Shown here: piece by piece, positions 48,637 through 57,462 of the stretch | Layout of the letters: every line of letters starts with the position of its first letter | How positions within the stretch are numbered: position 1 is the stretch's first letter | Origin: Nocardia camponoti | Lineage (GTDB): Bacteria > Actinomycetota > Actinomycetes > Mycobacteriales > Mycobacteriaceae | Reading direction: 5' to 3' | DNA length: 64,000 nucleotides | Assembly: GCF_014646135.1 (NCBI RefSeq) | Contig: NZ_BMMW01000002.1 | Location: forward strand, 930,001-994,000 | Program-made: the position numbers and the translations under genes | Notes under the pieces: model-generated | Databases searched by the model: none | Seen by the model: the letters and a program-made list of their open reading frames with translations, nothing else | Told to the model about the DNA's origin: nothing

Positions 48637-49806
48637 CTAAAACAGCGGATCGTGGCGAATGGATTTCGCCTGCGTTCCCGCCGCCATGAGGCGGAACTTT
48701 GTTGTCTGAACCATTGACGGGGAGCCCACAATCTGCACGTCGCGGTCGGCCCACGAGCCGTAGCTGGCGACGACCTTGCCGATCTGGCCGGTCATGCGGG
48801 GTTCGAGGCTGCTCAGGTCGGGTTTCGGGCCGCCGTCATCGAAGTACCACCACGGGTTGTCGTCATGTTCGCTGACCGGGGTGACGGTGAGCCACTTGTT
48901 GGCTTCGGCGAGCTGGTTGAGGACAGCGAGGTCGTATAGGTCGCACGGGTGGTGACCGCCGACGAAAAGGTGAACCTTCGGGTTGACCCTGCGCTGCGCC
49001 ATCGACATGAGCTGCGCGCGTAGTGGCGCGATGCCGGTGCCGCACGCGATCATGAGCATCTTGCGCTTGGCATTGCGGGGAACGCCGAGGCCGCCGAGTG
49101 GGGAGCCGACCAACCACTGGTCGCCAACCTGGGTATGGGCGACCATCGCCGGGCTGACCCAACCGCCCATCACGCTGCGCACGTGAAATTCGATCTCGCC
49201 GTGCTCATTCGCGGGGTTGGCCGGGGAGAGGTAACGCCACATGCGTGGCCGCGCGGGAATCTGGACGCTGACGTACTGGCCAGCGGCGTACTCCATCGGC
49301 TGATCGAGCTTGATCCGAACGATCGAGAGGTTGCGCAGAATCTCGCGCCGCTCAAGCACTCTCGCCGTCCAGCATGCCGGTGTTGTTTCCTTTTCGGCCG
49401 CGCTGATCATGGCACCGCTGATGGTGGCGAGGCCCTCATCCCATGCCATCGCGACTTCGTCGGACCACATCTCGGTACCGGCGAACTGTTGCAACGCCGA
49501 CTTCAGCGAATTGGCAACGGCCACATAGTGCGACGGCTGCACGCCGTACTTGCGATGGTCGCGCCCGAGTTGAGCGAGGAAGGGCAGCAGCTTGTCTGGC
49601 TCTTCAAGGCGGTCGAGTGCATAAGAGATGGCCCCGACGAGGCGGTCGCGCTGGGAATCCATGGCGGCGGGAAAATAGTCTCGAACGCCCGGATAGTCGG
49701 TGAACAGGATTGAGTAGAACGACCTGGATAGCCGTTCGGACCCACCGTCTTCCGCAGCGACCGCCTTGAACGTAGTTCGGATCAGGGCGATAGTGCGCGA
49801 ATCCAT
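48637..49806 (-). CDS. Flavohemoprotein (globin plus FNR reductase), copy B
   Basis: 389 residues with the same layout: SFYSILF (B10 Tyr), MDSQRDRL (E7-type Gln), GRDHRKYGV (proximal His), then WRYLSPANP, FHVRSVMGGWVSPAMV, MLMIACGTGIAPLRAQL and VQIVGSPSMV. The Ala-Cys in place of Gly-Ser in the NAD Gly motif is a small divergence from copy A. ATG 49806 has GAGG 11 nt upstream; a GTG three codons earlier lacks spacing. It is the first gene of a three-gene array whose members are tandem paralogues. Confidence 0.9.
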   Translation of the reverse strand: MDSRTIALIRTTFKAVAAEDGGSERLSRSFYSILFTDYPGVRDYFPAAMDSQRDRLVGAISYALDRLEEPDKLLPFLAQLGRDHRKYGVQPSHYVAVANSLKSALQQFAGTEMWSDEVAMAWDEGLATISGAMISAAEKETTPACWTARVLERREILRNLSIVRIKLDQPMEYAAGQYVSVQIPARPRMWRYLSPANPANEHGEIEFHVRSVMGGWVSPAMVAHTQVGDQWLVGSPLGGLGVPRNAKRKMLMIACGTGIAPLRAQLMSMAQRRVNPKVHLFVGGHHPCDLYDLAVLNQLAEANKWLTVTPVSEHDDNPWWYFDDGGPKPDLSSLEPRMTGQIGKVVASYGSWADRDVQIVGSPSMVQTTKFRLMAAGTQAKSIRHDPLF

Positions 49807-49947
49807 ATGTGTCACAACCTCGTTTCGCCATGGAACGCTCTTCGCGCCGGCGAGTGACGGGCTGGCCCCAACCTAGAAGGAAGCTCGTCAGCAGCCGATG
49901 GGAGCGAGTCTAGGTCAGGTTTGCCAGCTTCGGAATCGTACTCTTAA

Positions 49948-49960
49948 ACATCACAGATGT
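49948..49960. promoter_or_regulatory. Palindrome ACATC-N3-GATGT upstream of flavohemoprotein array
   Basis: Perfect 5-bp arms (49948-49952, 49956-49960), 142 bp upstream of the copy B start. Length and spacing are compatible with a small regulator dimer site, and nitrosative-stress regulators often bind AT-rich palindromes near hmp genes. The match to any defined consensus is not established. Confidence 0.35.
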
Positions 49961-50344
49961 AATTCGTGAATATGGCAGTACCGCCCGGTATGTAACCGTG
50001 GAAACAAACTTTGAGACTGTTAATTCCAGCGTAATTACCCCTCGCTAGGGTGAGATAAATCGGTGAGATTTCCCAGTTGGTGACCAATTGCCCTGGTGGC
50101 GGGGCACTTCCGCGTGTAGGTCGGCTACGGCAGTTCACTCGCAGGGTGGGCACCCGCGCACCAACAGCTCACGAGGTCAGTGAACATGCGGTGCTTCACT
50201 CGTTACCTCGGGCAACACTTTTAGCACACTCACAGCAACCATTCGCCCGGTGTGAAACGCAAAAGTGCACCTCAGTGGCCCGTTTCGTAGTCACACGAAC
50301 TGGGCAACGCGAATAAGTGAGTTGCTGGACGGTCACCGGAAAAC

Positions 50345-50393
50345 GAAAGGCCCCTTGCTTTCGCGCTGAACGCGAGAAAGCAAGGGGCCCTTC
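50345..50393 (-). terminator. Rho-independent terminator after the dnaK operon
   Basis: GCCCCTTGCTTTC pairs with GAAAGCAAGGGGC (13 bp) and is extended by GCG/CGC around one bulge; the loop is about 5 nt. On the minus strand the hairpin is followed by GTTTT. It begins 16 nt after the hspR stop. Confidence 0.9.
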
Positions 50394-50408
50394 ACCTTCA
50401 GCTTCGAC

Positions 50409-50810
50409 CTAGCGACGGTGGCGCGGTTTCCACACCACAAGCGCGGTACTGCGCTGCGGCGGGGACATATCGGGTCGAAAACCCGCCTGCAACCGCTCAA
50501 CCTCGGCCGCCAACTCACCAACACGCTGCTGTAGCGCCTCAACCTGATTGGTGAGTTCGATGATGCGTTTGATGCCAGCCAAATTGACGCCCTCGTCCTG
50601 CGAAAGGCGCTGCACCTCACGGAGCAGCTCCACATCGCGGGCCGAATACCTTCGACCGCCACCCGAAGTACGTTGCGGAGTGACCAGCCCGAGCCGGTCA
50701 TAGGTACGCAACGTCTGCGCGTGCATACCAGCGAGCTGGGCGGCGACCGAAATCATGAAGACATCGGCCCGCCCCGCCGCTCCCGACGTGGGCTTCGGAT
50801 CGTCAGCCAT
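50409..50810 (-). CDS. hspR: Heat-shock repressor HspR (MerR family)
   Basis: 133 residues. The MerR helix-turn-helix ISVAAQLAGMHAQTLRTYDRLGLV occupies about 20-43 (in pieces), a coiled coil (EALQQRVGELAAEVERLQ) about 91-108, and a basic tail STALVVWKPRHRR closes it. HspR binds HAIR sites and uses DnaK as co-repressor. The ATG at 50810 overlaps the dnaJ stop (TGATG). It is the last gene of the dnaK-grpE-dnaJ-hspR operon, making an autoregulatory circuit. HAIR-like sites precede dnaK and clpB. Confidence 0.95.
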   Translation of the reverse strand: MADDPKPTSGAAGRADVFMISVAAQLAGMHAQTLRTYDRLGLVTPQRTSGGGRRYSARDVELLREVQRLSQDEGVNLAGIKRIIELTNQVEALQQRVGELAAEVERLQAGFRPDMSPPQRSTALVVWKPRHRR

Positions 50811-51988
50811 CAAGCGCCCGCCCAACCCGATCGCGGATCGTACCCGGCCGCCTTCTCGGCTTCCTGGTACTTCTTGAGGGCTTCGGTTGCTTCGGCGTCG
50901 AGCGATTGCGGCACAGCCACTTTCACCGTGACAAGCAGGTCGCCCGCACCGCCAGCGGCACCGCGCTTTGGCACACCACGTCCGCGCACCCGCAACGTGC
51001 GACCGTCGGCAGTGCCCGGGGGCACCTTCACACCGACGCGCCCGTCGAGGGTAGGCACGGAAACCGTTGTGCCAAGCACCAATTCGCTGTAGCTCACCGG
51101 AAGGACAAGGGTGAGGTCGTCGCCTTGACGGCCGAACACCTTGTCCTGGCTCACGTGCACCGTGACGAACAGGTCGCCCGAAGGCGCACCGCGCAAACCC
51201 GCTTCGCCTTGCCCGGCTAGGCGGATCTTCTGGCCGTCGCTCACGCCCGGTGGAATGCGGACAGTGATGGTGCGCGTGCGGTTTTGGATACCGGTGCCCG
51301 AGCAATCGGTGCACGGATCGTCGATGATCGAGCCGGTGCCACGGCAGTCGTCGCACGGCTCGCTAAAGCCGAACGCGCCCTGGTTCCGGTTGACCACACC
51401 AGCGCCATTGCAATGCGGACACACGCGCGGGCTGGTGCCCGGCTTCGCGCCGCTGCCGTGGCAGGTGGTGCACGGCGACGGCGACGTCATCCGCAATGGC
51501 ACCGTGACACCTTGCGCGGCCTCGCGGAACCCGAGTGTTGTCTCGGTCTCCACATCCGAACCGCGCCGCGGGCGCGTCGCCGCCCGTCCCCCGCCACTGC
51601 GGTTGAACAGGCCGCCGAACAGGTCGCCGAGACCACCATCGCCAGCTCCGGCTTGACCGAAGATGTCGTTGATGTTGAATTCCTGCGAGAAACCACCGCC
51701 GCCACCAGGCGAAAAGCCGCCGCCGCGCCCGTAACCACCAGCCCCGCCACCCGCGAAGAGGCGACGGGTCTCGTCGTACTCCTTGCGCTTGGCCGGGTCG
51801 GAAAGCACCGCGTTGGCTTCGCTGACCGTCTTGAACCGCTCCTCGGCCTTGGTGTCGCCCGGGTTGGAATCCGGGTGCAGGTCGCGAGCGAGTTTGCGGT
51901 AGGCCTTCTTAATCTCGTCCGGCGTCGCCGTCGACGAGACGCCCAGCTCCTTGTAGAAGTCCTTCTCGATCCACTCCCGTTGGCTCAC
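50810..51988 (-). CDS. dnaJ: Chaperone DnaJ (DnaJ1)
   Basis: 392 residues. The J domain (1-about 75) has the HPD motif in [12 protein letters not shown], followed by a Gly-rich linker. Four zinc-binding CxxCxGxG-type repeats follow ([32 protein letters not shown]), then the C-terminal substrate domain. It stimulates the DnaK ATPase. The start GTG 51988 follows a GAGGAG. It lies 24 nt after grpE and overlaps hspR. Confidence 0.96.
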   Translation of the reverse strand: MSQREWIEKDFYKELGVSSTATPDEIKKAYRKLARDLHPDSNPGDTKAEERFKTVSEANAVLSDPAKRKEYDETRRLFAGGGAGGYGRGGGFSPGGGGGFSQEFNINDIFGQAGAGDGGLGDLFGGLFNRSGGGRAATRPRRGSDVETETTLGFREAAQGVTVPLRMTSPSPCTTCHGSGAKPGTSPRVCPHCNGAGVVNRNQGAFGFSEPCDDCRGTGSIIDDPCTDCSGTGIQNRTRTITVRIPPGVSDGQKIRLAGQGEAGLRGAPSGDLFVTVHVSQDKVFGRQGDDLTLVLPVSYSELVLGTTVSVPTLDGRVGVKVPPGTADGRTLRVRGRGVPKRGAAGGAGDLLVTVKVAVPQSLDAEATEALKKYQEAEKAAGYDPRSGWAGA

Positions 51989-52012
51989 CGGGCGTCTCCT
52001 CCTTTCGAACTG

Positions 52013-52605
52013 TTATTCGCTTGGCGTGGCATCTTGATCCGATGCCTCCACCGCGTCGGCATCGGTGACGCCGACCAGCGCGTGCCGAAGCACCCGGTCG
52101 CCGAACCGATACCCCTTGCGCATGACCAGGCCGAGCACCGGGTCGCTGCCGGAACCCTCGTGCTGCACAGCCTCATGCAGCGCGGGGTCGAACGGGTCGC
52201 CGACGGCACCGAACTCGGTCAAACCCTGCTTGGTGAGGGCGGTTTCGAGCTTGTCGGCAACCGACTTGAGCGGACCGTTCTCCAGATCGCCGTGCGCACG
52301 CGCCCGGTCGAGGTCGTCGAGCACGCCGAGCAGCTCGGTGACAACCTGCGCCTTGGCCGTCTCAATATTGGCCTGACGATCGCGTTCAACGCGACGCCGG
52401 TAGTTGGCGTATTCGGCGGTCAACCGTTGCAGGTCGGCGGTGCGCTCGGCGAGTTCGTCGTGCTCAGGTGCTTCGCTCTTGCTCGCATCGGCTTTGGCTG
52501 CATCGGCCTTGGTCGCATCGTCAGCCGGGGTTGGCTCCTCGGGCGCGCCGGGAGCCGTGTCCGCGACGATGTCGTCGAGCAACTCCTCGCCGGAGTTGGG
52601 CTCAC

Positions 52606-52609
<4 letters not shown>
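52013..52609 (-). CDS. grpE: Nucleotide exchange factor GrpE
   Basis: 198 residues. The acidic N-terminus is followed by a long coiled coil ([20 protein letters not shown]) and the C-terminal beta domain VIAxxx-like block [21 protein letters not shown]. It exchanges ADP on DnaK. Its GTG at 52609 overlaps the dnaK stop by 4 nt (GTGA). Confidence 0.95.
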
Positions 52610-54468
<1,859 letters not shown>

Positions 54469-54805
54469 AGTGGTTCCTCCTGTTTTGACTTAAACCAATG
54501 TGGGTGCGAGAGCGCCCGTTTCGGACCGCCCTCCGCAACGCTGAGCGTGGTCGGCTCAATCCTGCACCCGAAAGTCTTCGGAGTCAACCAGAACTTGAGT
54601 CTAAGACGCTCATGTTGATGTCTGGCACAACCAACGCTCGCGGCGATTCATTCCCGCGCAAGCCATTGTTGCTTCGGATGCGCTCAATAACACTCGGCGA
54701 CACCACATCGTGATCGACTGCGGACTGATGGTTGTCGATCCGCAACCCCCACTTTCGGGGGCACCGACGCGCGTTGCGGTGCGATAGCGTCGAAGGATGA
54801 TGACT
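54469..54805. other. 337-bp region upstream of dnaK
   Basis: Holds the dnaK control region (HAIR-like site at 54594-54614) and the promoter side of the small exported gene on the plus strand. Open frames here do not show codon bias or ribosome-binding sites, so none is called. Confidence 0.55.
54594..54614 (-). promoter_or_regulatory. HAIR-like HspR operator upstream of dnaK
   Basis: CTTGAGT-N7-GCTCATG (54594-54614) has a perfect left arm and 5 of 7 matches in the right arm of the HAIR consensus CTTGAGT-N7-ACTCAAG. It lies 126 bp upstream of the dnaK start and is the expected site of HspR repression. Confidence 0.8.
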
Positions 54806-55054
54806 ATGGGTAACGGTTGGAAGCGTTCACTCGTCGCGGGAGCGGTTGTCGCTGGCGCAGTACTGGGCCCGGTCGCGACCGCATCGGCGGATTCAGGCAC
54901 GGTTATTGCCAACGATGGGTGCACGTTCTCGTCGGTCGGCGGATCGTGCAGCGACCCGGGACCGGTTGGGCACGCGCTCATCGCGTTGCGCGCGTTCGCG
55001 GTGAGTTTGGGCTGGGGAACGGGGATCACGTCGGGGACGGCGTACTTCATTTAG
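54806..55054 (+). CDS. Small exported protein, unknown
   Basis: 82 residues with a clear signal peptide ending ATASAD, cleavage around residue 28. The mature part (about 55 residues) has two Cys in NDGCTFSSVGGSCSD and a hydrophobic C-terminal end. ATG 54806 is chosen from GAAGG 9 nt upstream; ATGs at 54797 and 54800 also fit in frame. No family recognised. Confidence 0.6.
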   Translation: MGNGWKRSLVAGAVVAGAVLGPVATASADSGTVIANDGCTFSSVGGSCSDPGPVGHALIALRAFAVSLGWGTGITSGTAYFI

Positions 55055-55127
55055 GTTGAGGAAAGTCCCGCTGACCTTGATGGTTGGCGGGATTTTCGCT
55101 TCGGCGGAACATCTATATCGAATTTTG

Positions 55128-55133
55128 TATACT
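55128..55133 (+). promoter_or_regulatory. -10 box of the toxin-antitoxin operon (leaderless start)
   Basis: TATACT, 7 nt before the GTG of the toxin gene at 55141. That spacing puts the transcript start at or next to the first codon. The region 55110-55135 is markedly AT-rich compared with its surroundings, a usual site for antitoxin binding. Confidence 0.65.
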
Positions 55134-55140
55134 TGCCAGT

Positions 55141-55479
55141 GTGAAGCGACTTGAGTTCGTCGGCTCAGCGCTGGATGACTTGCGTAACTTCCCGGTCTCG
55201 GCTCGGCGGGAATGCGGTTACCAACTTGACCGGGTGCAAAACGGGCTGGATCCGACCGACTGGCGACCGATGCGCAGCGTCGGTATTGGGGTTGCCGAGA
55301 TTCGAGTGCGCGACGAATCTGGCGCCTTCCGAGTCTTGTACGTGGCGAAACTCGCCGACAGAGTGCTTGTGCTGCACTGCTTCCAGAAGAAGACTCAGAA
55401 GACATCAGATTCCGACCTCACCCTCGCGAGCAAGCGCTACGCGCAGGTTGGTGTCGCAAGCAGGAAAGGAACGGGCTGA
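55141..55479 (+). CDS. HigB/RelE-superfamily (Gp49-like) toxin
   Basis: 112 residues. It matches the phage-derived Gp49-like/HigB family: FVGSALDDLRNFPVSARRECGYQLDRVQNG at the start, then MRSVGIGVAEIRVRDESGAFRVLYVAKLADRVLVLHCFQKKTQKT (in pieces). It is probably a ribosome-dependent mRNA interferase. GTG 55141 follows the -10 box by 7 nt, so translation is probably leaderless. Toxin-first order is usual for higBA. The next gene overlaps by one base (TGATG). Confidence 0.85.
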   Translation: MKRLEFVGSALDDLRNFPVSARRECGYQLDRVQNGLDPTDWRPMRSVGIGVAEIRVRDESGAFRVLYVAKLADRVLVLHCFQKKTQKTSDSDLTLASKRYAQVGVASRKGTG

Positions 55480-55757
55480 TGACGAACGAGTCGTTCGACA
55501 GCGTGTGGGATGCCATCGAAGATACGCCGCAGGCAGCCGAGAACATGCGGCTGCGCTCATTGCTCATGATGGCGCTCACTAATCACATCCAGAATGCGGG
55601 GTGGACCCAGTCAACTGCTGCTCAAAGACTCGGTGTTACTCAGCCCCGAGTCTCGGATCTGACCCGTGGCAAAATCGAACTCTTCGGCCTGGACTCGCTC
55701 GTGAACATGGTTGCGGCGGCAGGGTTGCACGTCGAGTTGAGCGTTCGGGCGGCCTAA
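55479..55757 (+). CDS. XRE-family HTH antitoxin (HigA-like)
   Basis: 92 residues. The helix-turn-helix is TQSTAAQRLGVTQPRVSDLTRGKIELFGLDSLVNMV (in pieces, about 43-78), as in HigA-like antitoxins that regulate their own operon. ATG 55479 overlaps the toxin stop. The 3' end overlaps the converging iniA gene by 4 nt, so antisense interference with iniA is possible. Confidence 0.86.
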   Translation: MTNESFDSVWDAIEDTPQAAENMRLRSLLMMALTNHIQNAGWTQSTAAQRLGVTQPRVSDLTRGKIELFGLDSLVNMVAAAGLHVELSVRAA

Positions 55758-57460
55758 ACGCGCACTTCGGACGGGGCTTCGAGGTGGGCGGTTGCGTACG
55801 TGCGTAGTTCGGCCACTGCGGCGAGTTGGGATTCCAATGCCGCGATTCGAGCGGTGCGGTGGGTTGTTCGCGTTGTGGCCGCGTCCGAGGCGGCGCGCAA
55901 CGAGTCTTCGATTGAGCGGAAAGTGCGTTCGGCGACGCCCGCGTAGTGGTCGCGGAGGGTGCGGTGAATTCGGTGCATGCGGTCCTTGCCGTCCTTCGCG
56001 GCCTGGAACGCGACATCGTCAAGGAAGCGGCGAATCGCCTGTTTCGCTTCGGCGCGGCGGCGGGCGAGGCGGGCCTGTTTGTCGTCGCGGTACGCCTTGC
56101 CGCCAACGAGCAGGCCAGCACCCAGCGAGATTGGGTTGAGCATCGCTAGGCCAGCGAAGGTGGTCGCGAGGCCGACCATCAGCACGCCGCCGTACGAACC
56201 ACGCATGCCGACAAGCATTTTCGAGACAAGGCCGATGTCGGGTTCGAGGTCGGCGATGGTTGGTTGCTTGTTGAGTGCGTCGGCCGCTGGCAGTTCGACG
56301 GTGCTCATCGCCTGAAAGTGCTCGGCTATTTGGTCGGCGAGCAGGTCGGCGCGGGTGTGGGCGTAGAGCAGGTTGTCGCCTAGGGCGGAATCGACTGTGC
56401 TGCTTAGCCATTCGGTAACGGCTGGCCAGTGGCGACCGGGGTCGTGGGTGTCGATCCACTCGTCGCCTTCGCGGGCAATGGTGCGGAGGCGTTCGCGTAG
56501 GTCGTGGTCGACGTCGCCGATGAGGTCGGTGATGCCGTCTGCGAGGGTTTGTTGCCAGGTCGCGGTGCGGCGTTGGAGGTCCTGGGCAGTGGATTTGGCG
56601 AGGTGGAGTTCATTCACGGCCGCGTCGGCGGATTTGGGATCGCGGAGGGCTACCAGTTCACTACCGACTTTCAGCGCCAAATGTTCTGCCGCGCTGTGTA
56701 ATTCGCGCGCTACTGCGGATCTCGCGGCCCTGTCGCCCTGGTTGATTACCTCGCGCAGGAAGTCGAACAGTTGCGGGAAGCCGGATTCCGCGCCCAACTG
56801 CGGGTCTTGGAACCGCATTGCGTGCTTGCGCAGGTGCGCGGAGATGGGGATGAGCGTTGTTTGCGTGCGGGTGCGATTCGCGGCTTCGACCTGACGCCAG
56901 TGCGGGTAAAGGTCGGTTTTCGTGAGCAAAATCGCTGTGCTTGAAGTGAATTCGCTTGCTTGGCGCAGGAAGGCGAGTTCGGGGGCGGTCAGCTCGGTTG
57001 ACGCGTCGGTGACGAAGAGGATCGCGTCGGCGGTGCTGACCAGCTCAAGCGCGCCGACGGTTGAGCCCGCCGCACCGAGGCCGGGGGTGTCGATGAGGAC
57101 GATGCCGTCTTTGAGGAGGTCGCTGGGGTAGCCCAGGTCGATTCGGGTTGCTTGGTCGCGGGTTATTGTCGCGATGGATTTGATTTCTCGTTCGCCGATC
57201 GCGGTGAAAGCTGTTGGAGCGTAAGCGAGTTCGATTGGCACCGTTGTTGTTGCACCATCACCTACCGGGCACAGGTCGACATTGAGTAGCGCGTTGATGA
57301 AGCTACTTTTGCCCTGGCCGACCTGGCCAGCGACCACGATGCGGCGGCGCGGGTCGCGAACCCGGTCGCCCGCCTGGGTGAGGCGGGCGACCAGGTCCGC
57401 TCGGCCAGCAGCTGTGGCTGCGGCGATGGTGTCGTCGAGGACGGCGAGCAACGTGTCCAC
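55754..57460 (-). CDS. iniA: IniA dynamin-like GTPase
   Basis: 568 residues (IniA in M. tuberculosis is about 640). GTPase motifs: P-loop GQVGQGKS (45-52), DTPGLG (124-129) and TKTD (180-183). The stalk and C-terminal part contain GMRGSYGGV, DKQARLARRRAEAK and LRDHYAGVAE, all characteristic of IniA. A hydrophobic paddle-like segment (VLMVGLATTFAGLAMLNPISLGAGLLVGG, about 420-450) could insert in membrane. The ini proteins are induced by cell-wall inhibitors. GTG 57460 starts 2 nt after the iniB stop. Confidence 0.93.
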   Translation of the reverse strand: MDTLLAVLDDTIAAATAAGRADLVARLTQAGDRVRDPRRRIVVAGQVGQGKSSFINALLNVDLCPVGDGATTTVPIELAYAPTAFTAIGEREIKSIATITRDQATRIDLGYPSDLLKDGIVLIDTPGLGAAGSTVGALELVSTADAILFVTDASTELTAPELAFLRQASEFTSSTAILLTKTDLYPHWRQVEAANRTRTQTTLIPISAHLRKHAMRFQDPQLGAESGFPQLFDFLREVINQGDRAARSAVARELHSAAEHLALKVGSELVALRDPKSADAAVNELHLAKSTAQDLQRRTATWQQTLADGITDLIGDVDHDLRERLRTIAREGDEWIDTHDPGRHWPAVTEWLSSTVDSALGDNLLYAHTRADLLADQIAEHFQAMSTVELPAADALNKQPTIADLEPDIGLVSKMLVGMRGSYGGVLMVGLATTFAGLAMLNPISLGAGLLVGGKAYRDDKQARLARRRAEAKQAIRRFLDDVAFQAAKDGKDRMHRIHRTLRDHYAGVAERTFRSIEDSLRAASDAATTRTTHRTARIAALESQLAAVAELRTYATAHLEAPSEVRV

Positions 57461-57462
57461 GG

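Larger units (their letters stand above)
49807..50408. other. 602-bp non-coding gap upstream of the flavohemoprotein array
   Basis: No convincing gene was seen here. It is less GC-rich than the surroundings between about 49930 and 50070. It holds the flavohemoprotein upstream region, including the palindrome ACATC-N3-GATGT at 49948-49960, and, at the hspR end, a strong terminator hairpin. Small frames exist but lack typical codon bias and ribosome-binding sites. Confidence 0.55.

Noticed and set aside
50077..50316. 79-codon plus frame in the gap between hspR and the flavohemoproteins
   Set aside because: Starts GTG-type without a ribosome-binding site, composition unlike the neighbours, no motif.
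50345..50393. Member of the dispersed palindrome family after hspR
   Set aside because: It is a strong hairpin but shares neither the CAAGATCA ends nor the CGGCCGAGT loop; it has a T-run and looks like an ordinary terminator.
54498..54713. 71-codon plus frame upstream of dnaK
   Set aside because: It overlaps the HAIR-like site and dnaK promoter and has no coding signature.
54469..54805. CIRCE element (GroEL/HrcA control) near dnaK
   Set aside because: No TTAGCACTC-N9-GAGTGCTAA palindrome was found; only the HAIR-like site is present.
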